64,000 nt of DNA, from the NCBI RefSeq assembly GCF_015775515.1, contig NZ_CP065383.1, positions 2,480,001 through 2,544,000 of the forward strand, read 5' to 3'. Below the pieces are notes generated by a model that saw only the letters and a program-made list of their open reading frames with translations, was not told where the DNA came from and ran no database searches. This DNA comes from Atribacter laminatus. GTDB lineage: Bacteria; Atribacterota; Atribacteria; Atribacterales; Atribacteraceae. This document shows, in pieces, positions 19,289 to 28,496 of this stretch (within the stretch, counting starts at the first letter, position 1; every line of letters begins with the position of its first letter). Made by a program: the position numbers and the translations under genes.

Positions 19289-20196
19289 CGTTCACTATCC
19301 ATTCTGTCCAATAGTCTAAGGTAAGCAATTGTAAAAACCATTGTTACGATAAGCACTAAGACGCCAGCAGCTGATGCTTCACCCATTCGCAAAGCTTCAA
19401 AAGCTTTTTGATAAATAAAAATAGTTATATGCTCGGTGGCATGAGCCGGTCCACCTTTATTGAGAACATACACAATATCAAAATCTTTAATCGTCCAGAC
19501 CATTAATAATATAAAAACAGTCAGAGTAACCGGTCTAAGCGTTGGTAAAGTCACATACCAAAACTGCTTAAAATATCCCGCTCCGTCAATTTCAGCAGCT
19601 TCATAATGTTCCTTTTGGATTCCTTGTAGTCCAGCTAAAAGCATTATCGCAACCCAAGGCCACCCTTTCCAAATATTAACAAACATGGCAACTGGTAAGG
19701 CTAAGTCCTTATTCGAAAGCCACTTTACCGGTTCTTTGATAATACCGACAGCTGCTAACATATAGTTAAAAATACCGTATTGGTAATCAAACATCTGGAC
19801 AAACAAAAGGCAAACTACCACAACCGGCATTGCCCAAGGAATAACAACAATCGATCGAGCAATTCCTACTCCTTTTATTTTTTCGTTCAAAAGTAGGGCA
19901 GCAATTAAACCAATCACGAAACGCAACAGCACAGTGATAACCACATACTTGATGGTGATGATAATGGAATTAACAAAATACTTGTCACCAAAGAAGTTCA
20001 TATAATGTTTAAGGCCTACAAAGGGGTTTACACCTGGTCGGGCTAAATAATTCTCAAAAAAACTCATTCCCACAGTTTTAGCTATTGGATAAAGAATAAC
20101 AATTGCCATCATCAATACCATTGGGAATACTAAAACGTAGGGAAGTGACCATTTTCCTAATTTTGGATTTAATATTTTGGCTTCCTTTTTTCTCAT
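19285..20196 (-). CDS. carbohydrate ABC transporter permease (MalF/UgpA type)
   Basis: 303-aa CUT1-class inner-membrane permease. The N-terminal helix is near residues 17-40 (LPYVLVFPMVLMMAIVILYP). The EAA loop YEAAEIDGAGYFKQFWYVTL is in the C-terminal half. It forms the translocation channel with the downstream MalG-type protein and receives sugar from the binding protein encoded just upstream. A hairpin (20239-20274) separates it from the binding-protein gene, suggesting lower expression of the permeases than of the binding protein. Confidence 0.93.
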   Translation of the reverse strand: MRKKEAKILNPKLGKWSLPYVLVFPMVLMMAIVILYPIAKTVGMSFFENYLARPGVNPFVGLKHYMNFFGDKYFVNSIIITIKYVVITVLLRFVIGLIAALLLNEKIKGVGIARSIVVIPWAMPVVVVCLLFVQMFDYQYGIFNYMLAAVGIIKEPVKWLSNKDLALPVAMFVNIWKGWPWVAIMLLAGLQGIQKEHYEAAEIDGAGYFKQFWYVTLPTLRPVTLTVFILLMVWTIKDFDIVYVLNKGGPAHATEHITIFIYQKAFEALRMGEASAAGVLVLIVTMVFTIAYLRLLDRMDSER

Positions 20197-20238
20197 AGGC
20201 CATCCAAGATATTTTTTAATTTTCTTCGACTCATTAAC

Positions 20239-20274
20239 CTCAAGAAGGAAGAAAATTAATCCTTCCTTCTTGAG
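20239..20274 (-). promoter_or_regulatory. intercistronic hairpin between binding-protein and permease genes
   Basis: CTCAAGAAGGAAG at 20239-20251 pairs perfectly with CTTCCTTCTTGAG at 20262-20274 across a 10-base loop. The 13-bp stem lies between the binding-protein stop and the permease start and has no long T-run after it. It probably stabilises the 3' end of the upstream message or partly terminates transcription, as in malE-malF-type operons. The second ABC operon has an analogous hairpin at 27547-27580. Confidence 0.65.
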
Positions 20275-20292
20275 TGCTTTTAAACAATCAGA

Positions 20293-21615
20293 TTACCTAA
20301 AAAGAGCTTTGATTTCTTCGGCAGCTTCATCCAACACGTCGGCAACATCTTCTTGGTTAATAAAGGCTGCTTGGGCGAAATTAATCATTATGCGGTTAAT
20401 CTCTCCGAGTTCAGGTATTTCTGGATCAAGAATAGGAGGTTCATAATATCTTTCCTCAGCCAAACTGGCTAATTTCGCATTCAATGGCCAAGTTTCATAG
20501 TAATCAGCACCAGTTGAGTAATCAGTGTTAGACGGAATCATACCGCATTCCGATACAAGTGCTTGAGCTTCTGGTGTGGTCATCCAAAGGAGAAATTTGA
20601 TAGCTTCATCTGGATTCTTGCTGTTACTCGAAACTAAATGAGTAATACCATAATTCTGTTTGTTGAAGGGATATTGCTCACCATTATAAACAATATCTGG
20701 TGATGCTATGATATCTAAATCGTCCAACAATGCTTCATTGTATTCCTTAGTCATACCAACAAACCATGGTCCGTCAATATTCATTGCTACCACACCATTC
20801 CAAAATAAATCTCTCTCATCGGCTTTGTCGTATGAACCAGGTGCAACCACTTTATGGGTAAATATCATATCTTGCCACCATTTGAAGGCATAATTCCACG
20901 CTTCATTGCCAACAATAATATTATCTGGTTCGTAGGGCGGTTTGTTGAGCGGGGAATAAGTAGCACCGATTGGGTAGCAGATAAAGGTCTTCATTTCATC
21001 ATAAACAAAATCGTGGGTCGAAATTACTGCACCGAAACCATACTGCATGGTTCCATCATCTTTACTTTTAGTTAGTGACTTTGCGACCTCGAGAAAATCT
21101 TCATTGGTGATGATGGTATCCGCATCAATTCCAGCTTCTTCAAATAATGATTTACGGTAATACACTCCACGCATCCCCGTTGCATAGTTAGCGATACCAA
21201 TATAATGACCGTTAAAAACCAATTCTTTTTGTCCAATCAGCTTATCTTCTAATTCCGTTCCTTTAATATATTGATCTAAGTTAACAAAAGCTCCGGTTTC
21301 TCCCTCGCGTAAAGATGCATAAGTAGCATATCGTGCCGCAGCGTCTTGTAACTGGACAATATCTGCTTCAGTCCCGGAAACAATTTCGACAGCAAGTTTA
21401 TCCCAATATTCATCGTAGGCTGGGCCATAGTACACAATTTCTACATTCGGATTTTGTAATTCATAAGCTTCTTTCAACAAATCAAACGCTTTTTTATGAG
21501 GAGCTTCAACATACACCGACATCTCAACCGTTAAGCGGACTTTTTCTTGAGCTACAACTGCAGAAACACAAACCAGAATCAACAATATTACTAATGGTAA
21601 GGTTAACTTCTTCAT
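20293..21615 (-). CDS. ABC transporter sugar-binding protein (family 1)
   Basis: 440-aa extracellular solute-binding protein. The N-terminal signal peptide is MKKLTLPLVILLILVCVSAV with likely cleavage after VVAQ; there is no lipobox cysteine. The mature domain has the family blocks IVQLQDAAARYATYA, GVVAMNIDGPWF and KFLLWMTTPEAQALVSECG. I chose the ATG at 21615 because AAGGAGGT lies just upstream; an in-frame ATG at 21663 has none. It binds an unidentified carbohydrate and delivers it to the two downstream permeases. Confidence 0.92.
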   Translation of the reverse strand: MKKLTLPLVILLILVCVSAVVAQEKVRLTVEMSVYVEAPHKKAFDLLKEAYELQNPNVEIVYYGPAYDEYWDKLAVEIVSGTEADIVQLQDAAARYATYASLREGETGAFVNLDQYIKGTELEDKLIGQKELVFNGHYIGIANYATGMRGVYYRKSLFEEAGIDADTIITNEDFLEVAKSLTKSKDDGTMQYGFGAVISTHDFVYDEMKTFICYPIGATYSPLNKPPYEPDNIIVGNEAWNYAFKWWQDMIFTHKVVAPGSYDKADERDLFWNGVVAMNIDGPWFVGMTKEYNEALLDDLDIIASPDIVYNGEQYPFNKQNYGITHLVSSNSKNPDEAIKFLLWMTTPEAQALVSECGMIPSNTDYSTGADYYETWPLNAKLASLAEERYYEPPILDPEIPELGEINRIMINFAQAAFINQEDVADVLDEAAEEIKALFR

Positions 21616-21765
21616 TTCTACCTCCTTATATTGCAAAAAATCCAATCCCATGATTAAAAACACTTTTTGAAAAATACCAAACCCTCATCTATCACTTTCT
21701 TTTTTAAATTACATTACCACCTCCATATTCGCAGATTTATTTCTTTAAAGAATAACTAAAAAAAG

Positions 21766-22776
21766 CTATAGATTAAGCTCGACAATCTTTCCTGACTCAA
21801 TAGACTTCTCAATGGCTACCACAATTTTTGTATTAATGAGTCCATCTTCAACTCCCACCAAACAGGGTATATCGTTAACAACATGATCAATAAAATGAAG
21901 AATGGGTTCTTTAAAGAAACCGAACATGCGATCGAAACCGTCTTGCCGACCTCCAATAAAAGGTATTTGGTATCCTTCATCAGCACACATCGAAATCCCA
22001 TTAAAGGTGGGTTCTAATTCCATTTTTCCATTGGTTGTAAGTATATCCATTCGAAAGTCGAGTGAAGGCCAGTTTTTTGGGACAATCCATGAAGTATCAA
22101 TGGTAGCGAATGAATCCTCGAATATAAGTTGGGCCTGAATGGCATCATAGGTATCATAGCCAATTGATTTTAAAACTTTTCGCTTTCCTGAAGCGAAAAC
22201 TTTAATTGGTTTTTGCCCATAAATCCAACAAACCAGGTCCACTATGTGGGGTCCTAAAAACCATTGAGGTCCAGATTTTGCGCTCCAAGACAACCATTTG
22301 GTAATCATTATACTGTTAGCTAAGCGAATGTAAGCACTGACTGGTTCACCATATTTTCCTGACTCAAGGTTTTGTTTCGCTTGAATAAAAGGGGTATTCC
22401 AGCGGTTTTGAAAATCGGTCATGAATTTGACGCCTTTTCGCCTTACTGCATCGGTGATGGCCTGAGCATCCTCAATGTTGGTTGCCAGTGGTTTTTCAAC
22501 AATGAGGTTTTTTCCGGCTTCGATAACTTTTAAGCTAATATCTCGATGGGAGAAATCAGGAGTTGCTACGCTAACAATATTAATTGAAGGGTCATTGGTT
22601 ATTTCTTGAAGATCGGTAGTAAAATTGCAATTATATCTTTGTGCTGCTTGTTTTGCCCGTTCTTGATCTTGGTCACAAACCCAAGCTAAATCTACACTGG
22701 GACTTTCTGAATAGGCACGACAATGAGTATCTCCAAATATACCAGCTCCTATAACCGCTGCCTTAATTCTTTCCAT
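21766..22776 (-). CDS. Gfo/Idh/MocA-family oxidoreductase
   Basis: 336-aa NAD(P)-dependent sugar or inositol-type dehydrogenase. The Rossmann motif AVIGAGIFGDTHCRAY is at residues 8-23, the family EKPLATN at about 94-100, and the C-terminal domain holds the likely catalytic GPHIVDLVCW (His). AAGGAGGAAG precedes the ATG. It lies 150 bases upstream of the sugar-binding-protein gene on the same strand, so it probably oxidises the imported sugar or a derivative (inference). Confidence 0.9.
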   Translation of the reverse strand: MERIKAAVIGAGIFGDTHCRAYSESPSVDLAWVCDQDQERAKQAAQRYNCNFTTDLQEITNDPSINIVSVATPDFSHRDISLKVIEAGKNLIVEKPLATNIEDAQAITDAVRRKGVKFMTDFQNRWNTPFIQAKQNLESGKYGEPVSAYIRLANSIMITKWLSWSAKSGPQWFLGPHIVDLVCWIYGQKPIKVFASGKRKVLKSIGYDTYDAIQAQLIFEDSFATIDTSWIVPKNWPSLDFRMDILTTNGKMELEPTFNGISMCADEGYQIPFIGGRQDGFDRMFGFFKEPILHFIDHVVNDIPCLVGVEDGLINTKIVVAIEKSIESGKIVELNL

Positions 22777-22945
22777 AAAGACTTCCTCCTTATTCTTTAA
22801 CGTTAAAAAATAATTGCAACCATATCAATCAGGTTAAAGAATTTACCTTATATGATCATATTTATCAGCACTCCAATATCCATTTTTATCTTTCTAATGT
22901 AAATTAGTCTAACATAATCTATTTTAATTTGCGATAATTTTAACG

Positions 22946-23251
22946 GTAAAGGACAAGAAAGGTATCTATGTCACTGCCGGTGGTCCTTTTGGAGCAGCCA
23001 AAGCCATTAAGGATGCTGGATTGACTGGGAAATTGAAATTGGTGTGCCATGACTGGATGGAAGAAACTGTTGCTTATATCCGGTCGGGTGAAGTCACTGC
23101 CTGCCTCGATCAGGATCCTTTCAACCAAGGGTATGCCCCAGCCGTTTCAGCCTTTAATCAGATCGTCGCTGGTATCGTTCCAGAAGAAATTAACTTTTTC
23201 GAAGGGGATGTTGCTACTCCAGAAAATGTGAACGAGAAGATCCCACAATAA
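22946..23251 (+). pseudogene. C-terminal remnant of RbsB-like periplasmic sugar-binding protein
   Basis: About 101 codons in one frame, from KGIYVTAGGPFGAAKAI through VCHDWMEETVAYIRSGEVTA and DQDPFNQGYAPAVSAF to a TAA at 23249. These are typical of the C-terminal third of type-I (ribose/galactose) binding proteins. No signal peptide, N-terminal lobe or start codon with a ribosome-binding site exists upstream, so the 5' two-thirds has been deleted. A good terminator follows at once. Confidence 0.78.
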
Positions 23252-23273
23252 GAATTAAACAGCTCGGTTTTTT

Positions 23274-23312
23274 ATAGGATTGGGCTAATTGAACGGTCCA
23301 ATCCTATTTTTA
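23274..23312 (+). terminator. rho-independent terminator
   Basis: ATAGGATTGG (23274-23283) pairs with CCAATCCTAT (23298-23307), followed by a run of T. It follows the binding-protein remnant and could also serve the convergent GGDEF gene. Confidence 0.75.
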
Positions 23313-23369
23313 AAAGCCCCTTCACACCAAGGTATTTTTTTTCCTTTATTAGATTCCCAAAAAAGCTTA

Positions 23370-24329
23370 CTAATTTTGACGTTGTGTTTTTTGACAGATG
23401 AAAGTTTGATTTCTTCCCTTCCGTTTTGCCTGGTAAAGCGCATCGTCGGCATTTTTCAAAAGTGATTCAAGAGTATCGTTTGGAGTTTTTTCTGCAACTC
23501 CGAAACTAACAGTGATTCGAAATCCATATTGCGGAAAATGATAATCCTCAACCATTTTCCGAAGACGTTCGGCAAGATTTGCTGCCACTAAGGAATGAGT
23601 TTGTGGAAGAAGAAAAATAAATTCTTCACCACCAAAACGAGCTACGATATCCTCAATTCTGGAATTTTTGATAAAAATATTGCTTACATCAATCAAAACT
23701 TGATCTCCAACACTGTGTCCATGAATATCGTTAACAGTTTTGAAATGATCAATATCAGCCATAACCAAAGATAACGGTGAATGATGGCGCTTGGCAAAAG
23801 AAAAGGCACTTTCTAATTGAATCATAAAATAGCGACGATTCCATAGATTGGTGAGAGGGTCGGTATTCATCAATTTTTGAATAGTATCATTAGCTTTTTC
23901 CAGCGCTTTATTCTTTTTGTTGAGCTCGCGAACCAAGTCAGTCAGCTCGTTATTGAGGCTGGAAATTGTGGAAATTGTATTGTCCCCGGTAAGAACTGGT
24001 TTTTCCCCAATTATTAAATAAGAATCGTTTAAGCCAATAATCGTCCCAAAAACCAGAAAAGAAAAAGTATTTTCTCCCTGAAAAAGGAATTTAAAAGGAT
24101 GAATTTCATTTGGTGAGGGGAGAGGTATCGTTTTTGTCGATTCAGTAGAAATGAAATCCGAAATTGTTCTTCCAATTGGTTCGTGTGAAAGATTCAGAAG
24201 TTTGATTAAGCCCTGATTGCAGCCTATGATTTCCAAATTTGAATTAATAATGACCATAACAATTGAACTCATTTGTTCAAAATACTGGAATAGACTTTCT
24301 TGATAAAGAGAAAGATATTTTTTAAACAT
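23370..24329 (-). CDS. GGDEF diguanylate cyclase with N-terminal PAS-like region
   Basis: 319 aa. The N-terminal ~130 residues resemble a PAS sensor (MVIINSNLEIIGCNQGLIKL), followed by a short coiled coil and a C-terminal GGDEF domain from about residue 155. The active-site motif is GGEEF, and the inhibitory-site RxxD (RIED) stands five residues before it, so the enzyme should make c-di-GMP and be subject to product inhibition. It overlaps the upstream B12-binding gene by 8 bases, making it the likely output of that sensor. No transmembrane helices were seen. Confidence 0.92.
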   Translation of the reverse strand: MFKKYLSLYQESLFQYFEQMSSIVMVIINSNLEIIGCNQGLIKLLNLSHEPIGRTISDFISTESTKTIPLPSPNEIHPFKFLFQGENTFSFLVFGTIIGLNDSYLIIGEKPVLTGDNTISTISSLNNELTDLVRELNKKNKALEKANDTIQKLMNTDPLTNLWNRRYFMIQLESAFSFAKRHHSPLSLVMADIDHFKTVNDIHGHSVGDQVLIDVSNIFIKNSRIEDIVARFGGEEFIFLLPQTHSLVAANLAERLRKMVEDYHFPQYGFRITVSFGVAEKTPNDTLESLLKNADDALYQAKRKGRNQTFICQKTQRQN

Positions 24330-25458
24330 CTAAGGAATTTGCCTCATTCCACCAAGAATTGGCTAATTTTACTGCTTCTAATCCATTTGACGCCCAACCA
24401 TCAGCGCCAATTTTTTGCCAGAGATTAGTTGTATGAAAAAAGGCTAAACCTCCCACCATAATTTTTATAGCATTAAGATCAGGATCATTTTTCACTGACC
24501 AAATGATTTGTCTGGCATTTTCTATAAGATAGGGCATAGTAACCGACAAACCAAACAGAAATGGCTTCTTTCCTTTCAAGTGTTCCAGAAGATCTTGTTG
24601 AGGAATATTCGTCCCTATATAATCCACATTCCAGCCTTCAATTTCAAGTAAATCAGCAACGATACGGCCACCAACTTCGTGAAACTCATTAGGTGCCGAG
24701 GTAATGACTGCATTTCCATATTTTGTATCTATCAAAGGAAACCGTGTATATAAAGAAGCCATTATCCGGCTTACAATAGCCGTAGAAAGATGTTCTATTG
24801 CCACCGATATTTCCCCAATTTGCCAAAGAAAACCCACCCGATATAAAGCTGGTTGAATAACCTGAAGATAAAAGGGGGCTAAGTCGGCGGGGGTTTTCAC
24901 ATTTTTTTCCGAATAAAGAATACAATTTTTATAATCGCCCTGTAGGAGATAATGAAGGAATTGCTCATGTTCTTTTTGAAGGTCCCCATGGAAGGAGAGT
25001 CCAATATCTCGATTGGTTTCCACCAAATCTACCAGAGCAGGATGCCATTTAATTAAAAAATGGTAAACGAGACTCAATGATTGAGCCTCATTTGATTTCA
25101 AATGTTCTTCGATGGCTTTTATCCACTGATGAAAAGCTATAGGAAAATAATCATAATGAAAACCATGAATGTGATAAGTTCGATAAACCCAGGGAATCAT
25201 ATTTATAAGCATATCGAAATCTTGGAGCTTCATAATTTGAATGATTAAGTTAAAATGATACCGGTGGTTGTCATACATCATTTGAAGGGGGTTGTAGCCA
25301 ATTAACCGGTGAATATCAGGAAGCATACTTATTCGCGTATTTACCGTTTCAATGATTAGATCTTTTTTTCCGCATAATTCAGACCAAGAATGAGTTAAAG
25401 TTGTAGTTAACTGTTTGGCATCATTTCTCATCTGGTACAAAACCATTGGTCGGCTCAA
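24322..25458 (-). CDS. CarH-like cobalamin-binding sensor protein
   Basis: 378 aa from the TTG at 25458, chosen because AAAGGAGGTG lies 7 bases upstream (an in-frame ATG follows at 25446). The N-terminal ~150 residues are helical and unrecognised, with no MerR DNA-binding domain. A helical B12-cap module follows and contains W-QIGEISVAI-EH, an exact Wx9EH motif of CarH-type AdoCbl photoreceptors. The Rossmann B12-binding domain has the lower-ligand motif EFHEVGG (His near residue 260), then FGLSVTMPYL and IMVGGLAF. It probably senses light or cobalamin state and passes this to the overlapping diguanylate cyclase (inference). Confidence 0.85.
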   Translation of the reverse strand: MSRPMVLYQMRNDAKQLTTTLTHSWSELCGKKDLIIETVNTRISMLPDIHRLIGYNPLQMMYDNHRYHFNLIIQIMKLQDFDMLINMIPWVYRTYHIHGFHYDYFPIAFHQWIKAIEEHLKSNEAQSLSLVYHFLIKWHPALVDLVETNRDIGLSFHGDLQKEHEQFLHYLLQGDYKNCILYSEKNVKTPADLAPFYLQVIQPALYRVGFLWQIGEISVAIEHLSTAIVSRIMASLYTRFPLIDTKYGNAVITSAPNEFHEVGGRIVADLLEIEGWNVDYIGTNIPQQDLLEHLKGKKPFLFGLSVTMPYLIENARQIIWSVKNDPDLNAIKIMVGGLAFFHTTNLWQKIGADGWASNGLEAVKLANSWWNEANSLDV

Positions 25459-26203
25459 ATTAACACCTCCTTTTTTTAAACTCAAAAAATCTTTGTTTAT
25501 TATACCTTTTTTAATGAGAAGTTATAAAATGATTCCCACTTCATGTTTTTCGTTGATTTTGAATAAGACCAATGCATACCTAACTCGATTGATTTTTAAA
25601 AAGCTTTTTCAAAATAATTTCTTTCCTTCTATTGGATAAACATTTCTTTCTTTTCTTAGTTATTATTCTAAGTTGGGTATTGGGTGAAGTAAGAATCCTA
25701 TCTGATGCTTTGGACGTCATCCTGAACCCGCTTTCTTACTCCTTTTTCTCTCCCTCGCCCCATCGCGCTCTTATTCTCTGAGGGTGTGAATATCCCATCT
25801 GACTCCATCGTCATCCTGAGGATTCGCTTTTCGAAGCCGTGAGAATCTCATCCTTTTTTTTTCCACGATCTCCCAATCCCCAATCCAACCTATATTCTAA
25901 AATCAAAACCTGAACTTCAAGATTTATTAATTCAAATAGCAATAATTTTCATTCATAAATATAATTTAATTAATAATATTAAATAATGATCGAATTCAAA
26001 AATCAAGACATGATGCTCAAGAATTCGTTATACTAAATCAGATAGGGGAAAGAAAGTGGTAAAAAACTAATGAATAATGGAGGAAAATATATTTTATATA
26101 ATTAAATAATTTAAATAATTTATTGAAAAAGCTTGAATTGGCATTTAAAGCCAGTTAGAATGGGTCTTAGTAAAAATTCTTTATAGATAGGAGAGAGAAA
26201 GGA
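25459..26203. other. intergenic region with a diverged hairpin repeat
   Basis: About 745 bases between divergent genes, so it should hold promoters for both. It contains one copy of the GTCATCCTGAG...GTGAGAATCTCATC hairpin repeat at 25809-25854 and, after it, a decayed form of the AATCAAGACCTGA end motif near 25900-25922. The rest is AT-rich. GGAGAGAGAAAGG just before 26204 is the ribosome-binding site of the next gene. Confidence 0.6.
25809..25854 (+). repeat. GTCATCCTGAG hairpin repeat
   Basis: Outer arms GTCATCCTGAGG and GTGAGAATCTCATC surround the inner stem GCTTTTCGAAGC. The same unit occurs many times between 31.9 and 50.4 kb. Confidence 0.7.
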
Positions 26204-27529
26204 ATGATTAAAAAGAGTAAAAAAAGCGTTGTTTTATTAGGACTATCATTTATATTCATTCTTTGTGTTAGTGCTTTTGCTTCAGATTTAGCTGAATTCG
26301 AAAAGGCATCCATTAATTGGAGACAAAAAGAAGGGGAACGACTTCTTGTTGGTATGAACAAACACGGATTTACTGATGCTATCCAACAATTTCTTCCAGA
26401 ATTCGAACAATTAACTGGGATAAAGGTAACCTTGGACGTCTATCCAGAAGAAGAGTTTAGAAAGAAAAGATTGGTTACGATGGCTGGTGGAGGGGGCATT
26501 TACGATGTATTCATGATTGACCAGGCATTATACCAATATGCAGAAGCCGGATGGGTTGAACCTTTAATGACGTATATTGAAAATCCAGATCTTACCGATA
26601 ATAATTGGTATGATTTTGAAGACATATTTGATAAAGCAAGGGGTTTTGGTGAATACAAGGGAGTATTTTATGCATTGCCTATAACCGGAGAAGCCGAGAT
26701 TCTCTTTTATCGTAGCGACCTTAACGAAGAGAAAGGATTGGCAGTTCCACAAAGCATGGATGAGCTCTATGAAAATGCTAAAAAGTTAAAATCAGATTCC
26801 ATAGCTGGTATCGTACTAAGAGGTCAAAGAGGATGGGGTGCCAACGTATGGCCTTGGTCTGGGTTTTTATGGACATATGATGGCAGATATTTTGATGCAG
26901 ATGATAATCCTGCCTTTAATAGTCCAGAAGCAGTAGCAGCAACCGAGATGTACGCAAAGCTACTCATAGATGCTGGTCCTCAAGCCCCAGCTAGCTACAA
27001 CTGGTATGAAGTTCAGTCTGACATAGCGCTCGGAAAAGCGGCAATGGGTATTGACACAGGTATGTTTATGGCCGTTTATGAAGATCCTGAAAAGTCAGAG
27101 GTTGCTGGAAAGATGGGTTATATAACCATGCCAGGAGTAAATGGAAAGAAGTCTGTACCGAACTTCCATTATTGGCAGATAGCTATGGACCCAAAATCAG
27201 TTCATAAAGAAGCAGCTTGGTTGTTTATACAGTGGGCTACCAGTAAAAATATCCTGCTTCCAGTTGCGGTTAAAAATGGAACTGCCCCACGAGCAAGTAT
27301 TTGGAACAATGAGGAATTTCTATCCAAATACTCGAAAGAATGGGCAGAAGCAAGCTCTCAGGGCTTGGCTTCCGCAGACCCTTCACTAGTACCCTATTAT
27401 AAACCTGAATTTTCGGAATTTGGAGAAATTCTCTCAATTGCCATCAGTGATGTAATTACTCAGACCAAAGATTGTCAAGAAGCTCTTAATTTTGCTGTAG
27501 AAGAAACTAAGAAAATATTAAATAAATAA
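26204..27529 (+). CDS. ABC transporter sugar-binding protein (family 1)
   Basis: 441-aa secreted solute-binding protein. The signal peptide has a Lys-rich start and hydrophobic core (VVLLGLSFIFILCVSAF), cleaving near residue 27. The mature part has the family 1 layout, including FEQLTGIKVTLDVYPEEEF, GGIYDVFMIDQALY and KEAAWLFIQWATS. It starts a four-gene operon with two permeases and a UroD-like protein. The substrate is unknown. The UroD-like partner raises the idea of a methylated or methoxylated compound (inference). Confidence 0.92.
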   Translation: MIKKSKKSVVLLGLSFIFILCVSAFASDLAEFEKASINWRQKEGERLLVGMNKHGFTDAIQQFLPEFEQLTGIKVTLDVYPEEEFRKKRLVTMAGGGGIYDVFMIDQALYQYAEAGWVEPLMTYIENPDLTDNNWYDFEDIFDKARGFGEYKGVFYALPITGEAEILFYRSDLNEEKGLAVPQSMDELYENAKKLKSDSIAGIVLRGQRGWGANVWPWSGFLWTYDGRYFDADDNPAFNSPEAVAATEMYAKLLIDAGPQAPASYNWYEVQSDIALGKAAMGIDTGMFMAVYEDPEKSEVAGKMGYITMPGVNGKKSVPNFHYWQIAMDPKSVHKEAAWLFIQWATSKNILLPVAVKNGTAPRASIWNNEEFLSKYSKEWAEASSQGLASADPSLVPYYKPEFSEFGEILSIAISDVITQTKDCQEALNFAVEETKKILNK

Positions 27530-27546
27530 TTATATAAACATTCAAA

Positions 27547-27580
27547 CCATGCCTGAGAATTTCAATCCTCTCAGGCATGG
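27547..27580 (+). promoter_or_regulatory. intercistronic hairpin between binding-protein and permease genes
   Basis: CCATGCCTGAGA (27547-27558) pairs perfectly with TCTCAGGCATGG (27569-27580) across a 10-base loop. It lies just after the binding-protein stop and has no T-run, matching in position and shape the hairpin of the other operon at 20239-20274. Confidence 0.65.
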
Positions 27581-27594
27581 CACCCAAAACTCAT

Positions 27595-28494
27595 ATGAAA
27601 AAAAATAATACACTCAATCTCGAAAATAAAAAATTCATCGTAACGTCTTTGGCTCCAGCATTAATTTCTTTAATATTGATAACGGTTGTCCCTTTTGTAA
27701 TCAATATTATTAACAGTTTAAGAAACTATTATCTGGCAGATCCAAAAGGACCTACATTTGTAGGTTTAGAAAATTTTAAGCAAATCCTTTTTAATGATGC
27801 AAATTTTTGGCATTCACTTTGGATAACACTCCTCTTTACTGCGGGATGTATTTTAATTGAATTTTGGTTAGGATTATATATTGCAGGGCTCCTCAGTTCA
27901 GGCGGTACTTTCCGAAACATAATTCGTTCTCTTTTAATACTCCCGATGGCAGCCACTCCAGTCGCAGTTTCGTTTACTTGGAAGATCATGTACAGTCCCT
28001 CGCTGGGAATTATTAATTATTTTTTAAAGCTATTTAATATTAACGGAGCTGCTTGGGTTGGTGATCCAAAAATTGCCTTATTATCAGTTATTCTTGTTGA
28101 TGTTTGGCAATGGACCCCTTTTATGATGTTAATCATGTTAGCAGGCTATATGTCTCTTCCAACAGAACCCTTTGAAGCGGCTACAGTGGATGGAGCAAAA
28201 GATTGGCATATTTTCAGATATATCACTTTACCGCTTATAAAACCGGTCGCTCTTACAGCTCTGCTATTTCGAGTAATTGACTCCCTGAAGACTTTTGACA
28301 TTATTTTCGTGTTAACCCGTGGTGGTCCAGGAAACACTACTGAAACCCTCAATTTGTATACCTATTTGAAGGGATTTAGCTATTTGCGTATTGGAGAAGC
28401 AAGTGCACTTGCAATTATATTTTTGCTCATTGTGATTGCCATCTCGCAAATATATTTAAAATATGCCGGACTCGAGTTTGGGGGATCAAACTAA
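27595..28494 (+). CDS. carbohydrate ABC transporter permease (MalF/UgpA type)
   Basis: About 299 aa, CUT1-class inner-membrane permease with six predicted helices, the first near residues 14-38. The EAA loop is FEAATVDGAKDWHIFRYITL. The start is uncertain: an ATG at 27577 lies inside the 3' arm of the intercistronic hairpin, so I prefer the ATG at 27595, although neither has a strong Shine-Dalgarno. It pairs with the downstream MalG-type permease. Confidence 0.9.
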   Translation: MKKNNTLNLENKKFIVTSLAPALISLILITVVPFVINIINSLRNYYLADPKGPTFVGLENFKQILFNDANFWHSLWITLLFTAGCILIEFWLGLYIAGLLSSGGTFRNIIRSLLILPMAATPVAVSFTWKIMYSPSLGIINYFLKLFNINGAAWVGDPKIALLSVILVDVWQWTPFMMLIMLAGYMSLPTEPFEAATVDGAKDWHIFRYITLPLIKPVALTALLFRVIDSLKTFDIIFVLTRGGPGNTTETLNLYTYLKGFSYLRIGEASALAIIFLLIVIAISQIYLKYAGLEFGGSN

Positions 28495-28496
28495 CA

